Positions 9,730 through 18,681 are shown, counted from the stretch's first letter. The stretch is 64,000 bases of DNA from Tabrizicola fusiformis (GCF_013328815.1 NZ_JABUHN010000003.1:62001-126000), one strand, 5' to 3'. A program made the numbers and translations. Notes: generated by a model not told the origin, from the letters alone.

Positions 9730-10934
9730 GGGGCCTCGCTGATGGTCAGGGTCAGGTCGCCGGTTCCGGCGGGTGGCAAGGGCAGCGACAGGCGCCGCTC
9801 CGGCAGGCTGTCAAGCGGGGCCGAGACAAGCTCGCGCCCGTCCTGCATCAGGCGCAGGCGGCCCCGGGCGGGGGCGGCAAGGCGGATTTGCAGCCGGTCA
9901 TGGGGGGCGCCCGCCGCCGGGGCCACGACCTGCGGCAGGGCAAGACGCAGCGCCGGATGGGCAAGGTGCAGCCGGGCGCCTTCGCGCGGCGGCAGGCCGC
10001 CCTCAAGGGCGGCAAGGATGGCGCGCGCAATGCGCCGCCCCTCGTTCCAGCACCAGCCTGCCGTTTCCACCCCGCGCAACAGGTTTCCGGCGGCGAAATA
10101 GGCCGGGTCCGACAGGCGGCCCCATGCGTCGATCACCGGACCGCCCGAAGCGGTATCCACCTCCAGATGGCTGCCCCGCAACAGGGCAGCATCGGGGCGG
10201 AAGCCGCCGGTGACAATGACGCCATCGGCGGCAAGTTCCAGTGGCCCGCCGGGCGTGGTCAGGGTTACACTTTCAACCCGGGCTCGGCCATGGATCGCGG
10301 CAATGTCGCTGCGCAAATGCACCGGCACCCCCATCAGCCGCGCCAGCCAGATCGCCGGGCTACGGGCGGTGATGCGTGGCCCGGGTTCCACCATGGCAAC
10401 CGGGCGGATACCGGCATGGCGGCAGGTCAGCAGCGCCGAAAAGGCCACCAATTCGCTGCCCAGAATCACCGGGCGGGCAAAGGGGCGCTGGTGGTTCAGG
10501 TAGACGATCCCCTGAAGCGCGGCGGTGGGCATCACGCCCCCCGGCTTTTCGCCGCCGATCAGCCGCGCGGCGCGGCTGGTTTCACGCACCCCGGTCGCCA
10601 GCAGCACGGCACCTGCGGCAAGCGTGGCATGGCCGTTGTCATCGGTCACCTCAACCCGCCCGCCGGGCAGAAGCGCGGTCACGGTGGTGCGGGTGCGGAT
10701 CGCCACCCCCGCCGCAAGGGCCGCGTCCCGCAGCCGCGCCGCATAATCCGGGCCGCGCAACAGGCGATGAAACTCGCGCATTCCAAAGGGATAATGGCCG
10801 CAATGGCGGGGAATGCCGCCCGCCTCGGTCTCGCGCTCCAGAACCAGAACGCGGCGCCCGGCGCGGGCAAGGGCGGTGGCCGCCGCAAGGCCCGCCGGGC
10901 CTGCCCCCACGACAATCACCTCGGGGTCAGTCAT
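9726..10934 (-). CDS. FAD/NAD(P)-dependent oxidoreductase, GlpB/HcnB-like
   Basis: Two-dinucleotide-fold flavoprotein, 402 residues from ATG 10934. The N-terminal FAD-binding motif is VIVVGAGPAGLAAATALARAG (about 5-25). GGIPRHCGHYPFG and LLATGVRETSR are typical of pyridine nucleotide-disulfide type oxidoreductases that partner GlpA- or opine-dehydrogenase-like subunits. GGFRPDAAL and a late FAD contact YFAAGNLLRG are also present. I chose ATG 10934 because it gives an ATGACTGA overlap with the upstream gene stop (10927) and places the Rossmann motif at the N terminus. It probably forms a complex with its upstream neighbour, whose BFD-like domain could pass electrons. The substrate is unknown. 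Confidence 0.8.
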   Translation of the reverse strand: MTDPEVIVVGAGPAGLAAATALARAGRRVLVLERETEAGGIPRHCGHYPFGMREFHRLLRGPDYAARLRDAALAAGVAIRTRTTVTALLPGGRVEVTDDNGHATLAAGAVLLATGVRETSRAARLIGGEKPGGVMPTAALQGIVYLNHQRPFARPVILGSELVAFSALLTCRHAGIRPVAMVEPGPRITARSPAIWLARLMGVPVHLRSDIAAIHGRARVESVTLTTPGGPLELAADGVIVTGGFRPDAALLRGSHLEVDTASGGPVIDAWGRLSDPAYFAAGNLLRGVETAGWCWNEGRRIARAILAALEGGLPPREGARLHLAHPALRLALPQVVAPAAGAPHDRLQIRLAAPARGRLRLMQDGRELVSAPLDSLPERRLSLPLPPAGTGDLTLTISEAP

Positions 10935-12339
10935 GGCCGGGCTCCAGCATGGGTTGCGCAAGGCGGCCCTCGGTGACGCGGGCCAGTTCGGCCGAACAGT
11001 AAAACCCCTGACAGCGCCCCATGGTGACCCGCGTGCGCCGTTTCAGCCCGGCAAGGCTGCCCACCGCCATCGGCCCCTCCATCGCCGCCGCAACCTCGCG
11101 CCGGGTGACCAGTTCGCAATGACACAGGATGCCGCCATGGCCCGGGCATTGCCAGTCGCGCGGCCCCTCCACCGAGATATTGGGCATCACCGGCCAGAGC
11201 GGATCGGCCAGCGGCGCCCCCCCCTGCCCCGAAAGCCGCAGCACATGCGCCGCAATCCCCAGGGCCCCCGACAGTCCGGTTGAACGGATGCCGCCGACGC
11301 AGATGTAATCCTCGGCCAGATCGCGGCGGATGCGGTAATGCTTTTCCTCGGTCGCGGGGCGCAGGCCGGCGTAAACCGCCGTCACCTCATGTCCCGCCAG
11401 CGCCGGCAAAATCTCGCAGCCGCGCCGGATCAGGGCCTGCAGGGTTTCCCGTTCAACCGTGGCATGGTCGCGGTCGTCCTGCTCTTCGGCGGTGGGGCCG
11501 ACGAGGAGATTGCCGAAGGCGGTGCGGCAGACGACGATGCCCTTGGTGATCTTGGTCGGCACCGGCAGCAGGATATGGCCGGCGAGGGCGGCGGCGGTCT
11601 TGTCAAAAACCACGAACTGCCCCTTCCGGGGCTTTATGGTGAACCAGCTTTGCCCGGTCAGACGGCGGTCCACCTCATCCCCCCACAGCCCCGCGGCATT
11701 GATCACCAACCCAGCCCTGACCGGACCGGCGACCGTTTCCAGATGCCAGAGGCCGCCCACGCGATGGCCCGACAGAACCTCGGCCTGCCGCATCAGCGTG
11801 GCGCCATTCACCAGCGCCTGCATGAGATAGCCATGGGCGGCTGACCACGGGTCGATCAGATGCTCGCCCGGCACGCGGAACCCGGCCCGGACCGCAGGCG
11901 ACAGCGCAGGTTCCAGCAGCAGCACCTCGTCCCCCGTCAGGGGGTGGATGTCGGTCACGCCATTGGCCATGGCTTGGGCCATCAGCGCGGGCAGGCCCGC
12001 CACCTCGTCCTCGTTCCAGGCCAGCACCATGGCCCCCGCCCGCACCAGCGGCAGGCCCAGCCTTTCGCGGATGTCGTGATAAAGCGCATAGCCTTCGCGG
12101 ATGCAGGCCAGTTCGAGCGAACCTTCGGGCGCGTCAAAGCCAGTGTGCAGGATGGCACTGTTGGCCTTGGAAGCACCATCCAGCACATCTGCCGCTTTTT
12201 CCAGCACCGCCACCCGCGCACCGGCCAGCGTGAAGGCCCGCGCCAGTGCGCAACCCACGACGCCCGCACCGATCACCGCCACATCGAACTGTGGTGCGCC
12301 GCCGCTTTCATGGGCCGTCGGGGCGGAATTGCTCATCAT
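10927..12339 (-). CDS. GlpA-like FAD-dependent dehydrogenase with BFD-type [2Fe-2S] domain
   Basis: Glycerol-3-phosphate-dehydrogenase-like flavoprotein of the DAO superfamily. The FAD motif VAVIGAGVVGCALARAF lies near the N terminus, and GGIRSTGLSGALGIAAHV near residue 370. The C-terminal domain has four Cys placed as in BFD/NirB-like [2Fe-2S] domains (CHCE ... CQGFYC). This layout matches GlpA of anaerobic GlpABC, but no GlpC is present and the partner differs. Starts: a TTG at 12357 is open, but ATG-ATG at 12339/12336 follows AAGG and is preferred. The gene heads a three-gene operon with a GlpB-like enzyme and an FGGY kinase. Likely role: oxidation of a polyol phosphate made by that kinase; the true substrate cannot be read from the sequence. 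Confidence 0.82.
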   Translation of the reverse strand: MMSNSAPTAHESGGAPQFDVAVIGAGVVGCALARAFTLAGARVAVLEKAADVLDGASKANSAILHTGFDAPEGSLELACIREGYALYHDIRERLGLPLVRAGAMVLAWNEDEVAGLPALMAQAMANGVTDIHPLTGDEVLLLEPALSPAVRAGFRVPGEHLIDPWSAAHGYLMQALVNGATLMRQAEVLSGHRVGGLWHLETVAGPVRAGLVINAAGLWGDEVDRRLTGQSWFTIKPRKGQFVVFDKTAAALAGHILLPVPTKITKGIVVCRTAFGNLLVGPTAEEQDDRDHATVERETLQALIRRGCEILPALAGHEVTAVYAGLRPATEEKHYRIRRDLAEDYICVGGIRSTGLSGALGIAAHVLRLSGQGGAPLADPLWPVMPNISVEGPRDWQCPGHGGILCHCELVTRREVAAAMEGPMAVGSLAGLKRRTRVTMGRCQGFYCSAELARVTEGRLAQPMLEPGHD

Positions 12340-12512
12340 GTCACCTTGTGGTTTCAAACATTAATTGACTACTCGGGCAATTCCGTCAACCATCCAGCAG
12401 GAAAGATGGCCATATGGCCGTGTAAAGCCTCTGAAACAAAATTTTCTTTGCGCGACAGGCTGAAAATTTTGTTGACGCACTCGGCACTCATGCGGTGGGC
12501 TAGGCAGGACGG
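12340..12512. promoter_or_regulatory. Divergent promoter region of the polyol locus
   Basis: Separates the GlpA-like operon (minus) from the DeoR regulator (plus). It contains a perfect 12-bp inverted repeat (listed separately). A possible minus promoter reads TTGACG (12389-12384), 18 bp, ATTAAT (12365-12360). This would start transcription very close to the TTG at 12357, which favours the downstream ATG as start. On plus, TTGACG at 12472 is a possible -35 with no good -10. Confidence 0.5.
12435..12473. promoter_or_regulatory. Candidate DeoR-family operator (12-15-12 inverted repeat)
   Basis: AACAAAATTTTC (12435-12446) and GAAAATTTTGTT (12462-12473) are exact reverse complements separated by 15 nt. 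The repeat lies 40 bp upstream of the DeoR gene and in the shared divergent region, where autoregulation and control of the minus operon would be expected. Confidence 0.65.
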
Positions 12513-13274
12513 ATGATGAAACCGCACGAACGGCAAAGCCGGATCGAAGAGATGACCCGGCAGGAAGGAGAGGTCTCGGTGGACGGGCTGGCCCTGCATT
12601 TCCGCGTCTCGACCGAGACGATCCGGCGCGATCTGACGGCGCTGGCCGAGGATGGCCGGGTGCAGAAGGTGCATGGTGGCGCCCGCCGCCCGCGGCTGAT
12701 CCGCGAGCCAAGCCATTCCGACCGCGCCGTGACCGAAGCCGCCGCCAAGGCGCGGATCGGCCAGCGGCTTGCCGATGCGGTGGAGCCGGGCGAGACGCTG
12801 TTCATCGACACCGGCTCGACCACGCTGGCGGCGGCGGCGGCGCTGGCGGGGGTGCCGGGGCTGACGATCATCACCAATTCCTGCCGGCTGGCCGACCGGC
12901 TGGCGCAGGCCGGGTCGGATGCGCAGGTCTTCCTTCTGGGCGGGCGTTATGGCGCCGACAACGCCCAAACCACCGGCGCCGCCGTGATCGACCAGTTGCG
13001 CGGGTTTCAGGCCGACCGGGCCGTGCTGACCGTCGCCGCCTTCGACCCCGAGATCGGCGCGATGGATGCCAGCCTTGACGAAGCCGAGGTGGCGCGCGCC
13101 ATGGCCGCCCGTGCGCGGCGCGTGACCATCCTTGCCGACGGCACGAAATTCGGTCGCCGCGCGACCTATGCGGTCTGCGCCACAACCGAAATCGACCTCA
13201 TCATCAGCGATGGGCCACTGGAAAAGGCGCACAGAGAGGCGCTGAAACACAAGGGAGTGGAGCTTTGGACGTGA
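12513..13274 (+). CDS. DeoR/GlpR-family transcriptional regulator
   Basis: Repressor-type regulator, 253 residues. The N-terminal DeoR winged helix-turn-helix spans about 5-60, with the signature VSTETIRRDLTALAEDG followed by VQKVHGGA. The C-terminal phosphosugar-sensing domain (ISOCOT fold) has DTGSTTLAAA, ITNSCRLADRL and ILADGTKFGR. Start ATG-ATG 12513/12516 follows AGGACGG. It stands divergent from the GlpA-like operon and upstream of the TRAP genes, so it probably controls both, responding to a phosphorylated intermediate. It is a paralogue of GlpR at 37087. Confidence 0.88.
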   Translation: MMKPHERQSRIEEMTRQEGEVSVDGLALHFRVSTETIRRDLTALAEDGRVQKVHGGARRPRLIREPSHSDRAVTEAAAKARIGQRLADAVEPGETLFIDTGSTTLAAAAALAGVPGLTIITNSCRLADRLAQAGSDAQVFLLGGRYGADNAQTTGAAVIDQLRGFQADRAVLTVAAFDPEIGAMDASLDEAEVARAMAARARRVTILADGTKFGRRATYAVCATTEIDLIISDGPLEKAHREALKHKGVELWT

Positions 13275-13299
13275 TGCAAAAGCCGGAGGCGCGCCCGAC

Positions 13300-13809
13300 A
13301 TGCCACAGGTGATCCGGGCCTATGTGCGGCTGGTTGACAGGGTTTCGGACTATGTCGGCTATCTGGCCGCCTCGCTGATCTTCGTGATGGGGGCGACTCT
13401 GATCTTTGACGCGATCACCCGCAACGTCCTGCACATTCCGGTGCATTGGGCGATCGAGTTCACCCAGTTCACGCTGGCCGCCTATTACTTCATGGGCGGG
13501 CCGATCACGATGAAGAACGAAGACCATGTGCGCATGGACCTGTGGTATGCCAACCTGTCCGAACGCGGCAAGGCCAAGCTGGATCTGGCCACGGTGGGCT
13601 GCATGATCTTCTATCTGGGGGTCATGCTGGTGGGCAGCATTTCGTCGCTGCAATATGCGATCCAGACCGGAGAGCGGCGGTTCTCGATGTGGAACCCCTC
13701 GGTCATTCCGATCAAGGCGCTGCTGACGCTCTGCCTCGTCCTCATGCTGCTTCAGGCGTTTTCCCTGATGTTCAAGCACATCGCCACCCTGCGCGGAAAG
13801 CTCCTCTGA
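13300..13809 (+). CDS. TRAP transporter small permease (DctQ family)
   Basis: Four-helix membrane subunit of a tripartite ATP-independent periplasmic transporter, 169 residues. Four hydrophobic segments lie near 18-40, 53-70, 96-118 and 136-158. The segment FDAITRNVLHIPVHWAIEFTQ is typical of the family. It follows the DeoR gene by 25 nt and precedes the large permease by 1 nt. The family branch resembles the mannitol/chloroaromatic TRAP group. Confidence 0.87.
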   Translation: MPQVIRAYVRLVDRVSDYVGYLAASLIFVMGATLIFDAITRNVLHIPVHWAIEFTQFTLAAYYFMGGPITMKNEDHVRMDLWYANLSERGKAKLDLATVGCMIFYLGVMLVGSISSLQYAIQTGERRFSMWNPSVIPIKALLTLCLVLMLLQAFSLMFKHIATLRGKLL

Positions 13810-13810
13810 A

Positions 13811-15148
13811 ATGTCCTACGAACTGATCGCGCTTCTGATGTTCGCCTCGATGGCGCTTCTGCTGGTCACCGGCCAGCGGGTGTTCGCTGCCATCGGCTTT
13901 GTCGCGGCGGGGGCGGCGTTGCTGCTGTATGGCAACGGCGCCATCGAACTGCCCTACAATCAGGTGTTCAAGCTGTTCAACTGGTATGCGATGCTGACGC
14001 TGCCGATGTTCATCTACATGGGCTATATCCTTGCCGAAAGCGGCATCGCCGAAGACCTTTACAAGATGCTGCATGTCTGGTTCGGCCGCATTCCGGGCGG
14101 GCTGGCCATCGGCACCATCCTGCTCATGGTGATCATCTCGGCGATGAACGGGCTTTCGGTGGCGGGCATGGCCATCGGGGCCACCATCGCCCTGCCCGAA
14201 ATGCTGCGGCGCGGCTATGACAAGGTGCTGATTTCCGGCGTGGTGCAGGGCGGTTCCTCGCTGGGCATCCTAATTCCGCCTTCGGTGGTGCTGGTGCTGT
14301 ATGGCATGATCGCGCGGCAGCCGGTGTCAAAGCTGTGGTTCGCGGGCATCATGCCGGGGCTGCTGATGGCGGCGCTGTTCATCGCATATATCCTGATCCG
14401 CGCCATGCTGAACCCCAAGCTGGCGCCGCGGGTGCCGGATGAAGAACTGAACATGCCCTTTGCCGAAAAGCTGGCGCTGGCCAAGGCGGGGATCATCCCC
14501 TTTGCCATTTTCTTCTTCATGACCGGGCTTTTCGTCTTTGGCGTCACCAGCCTTGTCGAAAGCTCGGCCGTGGGGGCGACCTGCGCCACGCTGGCGGCAC
14601 TGGCCAAGGGGCGGTTCTCGTGGCGGCTGGTGCGCGAAACCTCGATGAAGACGCTGGCCGTCTCCTGCATGTTCATGTGGCTGATCCTTGCCGCGCTGGC
14701 CTTTGGTGCGGTGTTTGACGGTCTGGGCGCGGTGAAGGCGATCGAGACGCTGTTCATCACCAAATGGGAACTGTCGCCGTGGGCCATCATCATCATGATG
14801 CAACTCAGCTTCCTGCTGCTGGGGATGTTCCTGGACGATACTGCGATGCTGGTGATCGTGGCACCGCTTTATATCCCGCTGGTCGGCCAGCTTGATCTGG
14901 GCTTTGACAACCAGTTGATCTGGTATGGCATTCTTTACACCATCACCTGCCAGATCGCCTATATCACCCCGCCCTTCGGCTATAACCTGTTCCTGATGCG
15001 CTCGCTTGCGCCCAAGGAATTTTCGCTGGGCGACATCTACCGCTCGATCTGGCCTTTTGCGGCAATCATGGCGCTGACCATCGTCCTGCTGATGATCTTC
15101 CCGCAAATTGCCCTTTGGCTGCCCGAACAGGTCAACGTCCGGGGCTGA
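13811..15148 (+). CDS. TRAP transporter large permease (DctM family)
   Basis: Twelve-helix ion-coupled permease, 445 residues, standard length. Recognisable DctM segments include MLTLPMFIYMGYILAESGIAEDLY (split: MLTLPMFIYMGY, ILAESGIAEDL), GGSSLGILIPPSVVLVLYG and LGMFLDDTAMLVIVAPLY. The downstream gene encodes the binding protein. Proximity to the DeoR, GlpA-like and kinase genes suggests that the imported solute is the substrate of that pathway. Confidence 0.9.
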   Translation: MSYELIALLMFASMALLLVTGQRVFAAIGFVAAGAALLLYGNGAIELPYNQVFKLFNWYAMLTLPMFIYMGYILAESGIAEDLYKMLHVWFGRIPGGLAIGTILLMVIISAMNGLSVAGMAIGATIALPEMLRRGYDKVLISGVVQGGSSLGILIPPSVVLVLYGMIARQPVSKLWFAGIMPGLLMAALFIAYILIRAMLNPKLAPRVPDEELNMPFAEKLALAKAGIIPFAIFFFMTGLFVFGVTSLVESSAVGATCATLAALAKGRFSWRLVRETSMKTLAVSCMFMWLILAALAFGAVFDGLGAVKAIETLFITKWELSPWAIIIMMQLSFLLLGMFLDDTAMLVIVAPLYIPLVGQLDLGFDNQLIWYGILYTITCQIAYITPPFGYNLFLMRSLAPKEFSLGDIYRSIWPFAAIMALTIVLLMIFPQIALWLPEQVNVRG

Positions 15149-15204
15149 ACTAAAGAACCACCACCGAGGGCCGCAGAAGCCCGTAACCACGACAGGAGAT
15201 GGAA

Positions 15205-16296
15205 ATGACCGAACCCAAGAAGACCCAAACCCCTTCCGAGGCGATCCTTGCCACCCGGCGCAACTTCCTGCGCCAGTCGGTGATGGGGGCCGGTGCCGTG
15301 GCGGGGGCCACGCTGGCGGCACCTTACGTCAATGCACAGGCGGCACCGATCAAATGGCGGTTGCAGACCTATTCCGGTGCCCCCCTTGGCGCGCATGTGA
15401 TCAAGCCGCAGATCGAGGCGTTCAACGTCGCGGCCAACGGCGAAATGGAGATCGAACTTTACTACGCCGACCAGTTGGTCCCCACCGCCGACCTCTTCCG
15501 CGCGCTGCAGAACGGCACGCTGGACGCGGTGCAATCGGATGAGGCGACCATGGCCTCGCCGGTCGATATCTCGGTCTTTGGCGGCTATTTCCCCTTCGCC
15601 ACCCGCTACAGCCTCGATGTGCCAGCGCTGTTCAACTATTACGGGCTGAAGGAGATCTGGCAGGAAGCTTACGGCGAGGTCGAAGGCGTGACCTGGCTTT
15701 CCGCCGGGGCGTGGGATCCCCTGCACATCTTCACCGTGGACAAGCCGATCCGCTCGCTGGCCGACATGCAGGGCCTGCGCGTCTTCGGCGTGCCGACGGC
15801 AGGCAAGTTCCTGTCGCGCTATGGCCTCGTGCCGGTCACGATTCCGTGGGACAACGTCGAAGTGGCGATGCAGACCGGCGAATTGGACGGCGTGGCATGG
15901 TGCGGCTTTACCGAAGCCTATGAGGTGGGCTGGGCCGATGTCTGCAAATATGCGCTGACCAACTCGGTCACCGGCGCGTGGTTCGGCAGCTATTTCGCCA
16001 ATACCGCAAGCTGGCAGAAGGTGCCGCCGCATCTGCAAGAGCTGTTCAAGATCACCATCGACCAGTCGCATTACTACCGGCAGGTCTGGTATTGGGGCGG
16101 CGAGGCAAAGCTGCGGGTCGAGGGCGAGAAGATGGAACTCACCTCGCTGCCGCCCGAGGAATGGGCGCAGGTCGTGACCGATTCCAAGGGCTTCTGGGAT
16201 GAGGTCGCCGCCTCGTCGCCGCGTTCGGGCCGCGTGGTCGAGGCGTTCAAGAAATACGCCGAGACGATGGAAAAGGCGGGCTACCCCTACCGCTGA
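15205..16296 (+). CDS. TRAP transporter solute-binding protein (DctP family, TAT-exported)
   Basis: Periplasmic binding protein, 363 residues from ATG 15205. An ATG at 15199 directly abuts AGGAG, whereas 15205 has six-base spacing, so I prefer it. A twin-arginine signal TRRNFLRQ precedes a hydrophobic stretch ending near YVNAQA, as in TakP/FcbT1-like TRAP proteins. The mature domain has the family pattern WRLQTYSGAPLG, SLADMQGLRVFG and MQTGELDGVAW. It is the last gene of the DeoR-Q-M-P run and ends in a strong stem-loop. The ligand is unknown; a polyol or 2-oxoacid would fit the subfamily. Confidence 0.88.
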   Translation: MTEPKKTQTPSEAILATRRNFLRQSVMGAGAVAGATLAAPYVNAQAAPIKWRLQTYSGAPLGAHVIKPQIEAFNVAANGEMEIELYYADQLVPTADLFRALQNGTLDAVQSDEATMASPVDISVFGGYFPFATRYSLDVPALFNYYGLKEIWQEAYGEVEGVTWLSAGAWDPLHIFTVDKPIRSLADMQGLRVFGVPTAGKFLSRYGLVPVTIPWDNVEVAMQTGELDGVAWCGFTEAYEVGWADVCKYALTNSVTGAWFGSYFANTASWQKVPPHLQELFKITIDQSHYYRQVWYWGGEAKLRVEGEKMELTSLPPEEWAQVVTDSKGFWDEVAASSPRSGRVVEAFKKYAETMEKAGYPYR

Positions 16297-16303
16297 CATC
16301 GGC

Positions 16304-16327
16304 GGGCCGCACCGGAAGGTGCGGCCC
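16304..16327. terminator. Bidirectional stem-loop terminator candidate
   Basis: GGGCCGCACC, tetraloop GGAA, GGTGCGGCCC: a perfect 10-bp stem between the convergent TRAP binding-protein gene (stop 16296) and MFS gene (stop 16337). No T run follows on either strand. Confidence 0.6.
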
Positions 16328-16336
16328 CCTGCCCGT

Positions 16337-17539
16337 CTAGGCCAGCCTGTGGCGCAGCGCGATCAGCCCCAGCGCGGCAAGTGCCGCGAAAGCGGCCCCG
16401 GCAAGAAAGGTCGCCTCTGATCCAAGACCCTGCCACAGCGCCCCGGCAAGCCCGCTGGCCAACAAAAGCGCGCCGCCCGTGATCAGGTTGAACATGCCAA
16501 AGGCGGTGCCGCGCAACTCGGCCGGAGCCGCTTCGGCCACCAGCGCCGACAAAAGCCCCTGCGTCAGCCCCATATGCAGCCCCCAGAGCGCGATGCCCAG
16601 CGCAAGGCCACCAAGGCCCGGCACCAGCGCCAGGACCAGATCGGCAGCCATCAGCACCACCATCCCCGCCAAGAGCAGCCCCGGGGGGCCCATCTTGTCC
16701 GACAGCACGCCCGCAGGCCAGGCCGACAGCGCATAGACCGCATTCATTCCAACCAGAACCAGCGGCACCAGCATGAGCGTCAGCCCGATCTCCTGCGCCC
16801 GCAGGATCAGAAAGGCTTCGGAAAACCGGGCCAGCGTAAAGACCGCCGCCACCGCGACCACGGCCCAATAGATGCCGCCCAGCCGCCGCAGTTCATCCCG
16901 CGACAAGGGGTTCCTGACCCGACGCAGCCCGTCGGGGCGGGCCGGCTCCTTTACCGCGACAAGGATCAGGCCAAGGGCAAGGAAGGCCGGAACCACCGCC
17001 ACCCAGAACACCGCACGGAAATCATTGGCAAACACCCACATCAGGGCGATGGCCAGAAGCGGCCCGGCAAAGGCACCGATGGTATCAAGCGACTGGCGCA
17101 GGCCAAAGGCGGCACCTCGCCGCCCCGCGGGCGCAAGATCGGCCACCAGCGCATCGCGCGGCGCGCCCCGGATGCCCTTTCCCACCCGGTCGATGAACCG
17201 CGCGGCCACCAGCCAGCCCAGAGTCGGGGCAAGGGGAAAGACCGGCTTGGTCACCGCCGCCAGACCATAGCCGATGGCCGCCAGCGTCTTGCGCCGCCCG
17301 ATCCGGTCCGACAGCGCCCCGGAAAACACCTTGGTCACCGCTGCCGTCGCCTCGGCGATCCCCTCGATCAGCCCCACGGCCAGCGCGCTCGCCCCAAGGC
17401 CGACGGTCAGATAGACCGGCAACAGCGCGTGGATCATCTCGGACGAGACATCCATCAGCATCGAGACCAGCCCCAGTGCCCAGATCCCCGCCGGCAAACC
17501 CCGCCAGAGAGAGGTTTTCGCCGCCGCTTCATGCGCCAT
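16337..17539 (-). CDS. MFS transporter
   Basis: Twelve-helix major facilitator permease, about 400 residues from ATG 17539 (AGGG eight bases upstream; a longer frame to 17578 lacks an RBS). The inter-helix 2/3 motif is GALSDRIGRRKTLAAIGYG, a clear MFS motif A. A second copy in the C half reads GVLSDKMGPPGLLLAG. It resembles the drug/multidrug-type MFS group with RFIDRVGKGIRGAPRDAL. It is a single gene between the TRAP and Tor loci; the substrate is unknown. Confidence 0.88.
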   Translation of the reverse strand: MAHEAAAKTSLWRGLPAGIWALGLVSMLMDVSSEMIHALLPVYLTVGLGASALAVGLIEGIAEATAAVTKVFSGALSDRIGRRKTLAAIGYGLAAVTKPVFPLAPTLGWLVAARFIDRVGKGIRGAPRDALVADLAPAGRRGAAFGLRQSLDTIGAFAGPLLAIALMWVFANDFRAVFWVAVVPAFLALGLILVAVKEPARPDGLRRVRNPLSRDELRRLGGIYWAVVAVAAVFTLARFSEAFLILRAQEIGLTLMLVPLVLVGMNAVYALSAWPAGVLSDKMGPPGLLLAGMVVLMAADLVLALVPGLGGLALGIALWGLHMGLTQGLLSALVAEAAPAELRGTAFGMFNLITGGALLLASGLAGALWQGLGSEATFLAGAAFAALAALGLIALRHRLA

Positions 17540-17604
17540 GATACACCCTGCCCTTCGCCGCATCCGGATTGCCGCCACCGGCCTGTGCCATCTTGTGCCT
17601 GCTG

Positions 17605-18681
17605 TCAGGGGCCGCCGCCGGGGGCAAGCGAAAACACCGGCACAAAGCTTGCCGGCGCCAGAGAGCCTTCGGTGACCGATGGCCCGGTGGTGTCGGGCGT
17701 CACCACCCGCACGGCGGGCCCCGCGTGCCGGACATCAAGCCGCCCTTCCAGCGCCCGCACCGCCATTTCCACCGCCAGCCGCCCCTGCACCACCGGCGAA
17801 TCCGTGGGTGCGGCAAGGATACGCCCCCGCATCACGCCACGATAAACCGCATGGCTGAGATAGGTCGAAACCACCGCCACCTTGCCACTCGCCCCCCGCG
17901 CCCGCAGGATCGGCACCGCCACCTCGGCCATCGGGCCGCTGCCGATCAGGTAATCGACATCCGGCCACGCCTCCAACGCCTCTTCGACCAGCAAGACCTG
18001 CTGCTCGGTGCCGGTGTCGCCATAGCGGGTGATCACGACCTGCGCCGAGCTTTCGGCCAGCGCCGCCCGAAACCCCGCCTCGATGAAAGAGACCCAACCC
18101 GCCCCTTCGGGACCGGGAAACCAGGCCACGGTGACGGGCGGGCTACCTGCCGGATGCCGCGCCGCGATGAAATGCCCCGCCGCCGCCCCCATTCCGGCCC
18201 AGGGCACGCTGGCCTTGGCGGCAATGCCGCGGTCGTCGATATCGTTGACGGCGGCAATCACCGGCTTGCGGCGGGCAATCTCTTCGACCGCAGGGGTCAG
18301 TCCGCCATAGGACACCGCGCCAAGGATCACGGCATCGAATTCATCCCCCGCGCAGCCCCGCAACTGTTCGATCTGCCGCGCAAGGTTGGGATAGCCCCCC
18401 GCCTCGAACACATCGAAGCCGACGCCAAGGCGCCGGGCCTCTTCCACCATGCCGTAATTCACCGACAGCCAATAGGCATCCTTGAGGTGGGGATAAAGAA
18501 TGCATAGCCGCCACGGCCGCGCGGCATGATCCAGCGGCACATAGTCGATGGGCACCGCCGCACTTGTGTCGTCAAAAGCCCGGCTGCGGGTTTCGAGCGG
18601 CCAGACCTCGGCGCCCGCCGGCAGGCAGACAAGCAGCCCCGCCGCCAGCATCAGCGCCGAAATCCCGCCGCGCGCCGACAT
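17605..18681 (-). CDS. torT: TMAO-sensing periplasmic protein TorT
   Basis: Periplasmic binding protein of the RbsB fold that binds TMAO and presents the signal to the TorS sensor. 358 residues with an N-terminal signal peptide (hydrophobic 7-22, cleavage near PAGA). Similarity to E. coli TorT is clear to the eye: LCILYPHLKDAYWLSVNYGM, EAGGYPNLARQIEQ, VPWAGMG and STYLSHAVYRGVMRGR. Start ATG 18681 has a purine-rich AAGGGGGAGAGGG upstream. It is divergent from torS with 74 bp between them, which probably holds both promoters. Confidence 0.9.
   Translation of the reverse strand: MSARGGISALMLAAGLLVCLPAGAEVWPLETRSRAFDDTSAAVPIDYVPLDHAARPWRLCILYPHLKDAYWLSVNYGMVEEARRLGVGFDVFEAGGYPNLARQIEQLRGCAGDEFDAVILGAVSYGGLTPAVEEIARRKPVIAAVNDIDDRGIAAKASVPWAGMGAAAGHFIAARHPAGSPPVTVAWFPGPEGAGWVSFIEAGFRAALAESSAQVVITRYGDTGTEQQVLLVEEALEAWPDVDYLIGSGPMAEVAVPILRARGASGKVAVVSTYLSHAVYRGVMRGRILAAPTDSPVVQGRLAVEMAVRALEGRLDVRHAGPAVRVVTPDTTGPSVTEGSLAPASFVPVFSLAPGGGP

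Noticed and set aside
8317-12339. A complete anaerobic GlpABC operon
   Set aside because: GlpA- and GlpB-like subunits are present but there is no GlpC, the third gene is an FGGY kinase, and the kinase lacks the glycerol-binding Arg.
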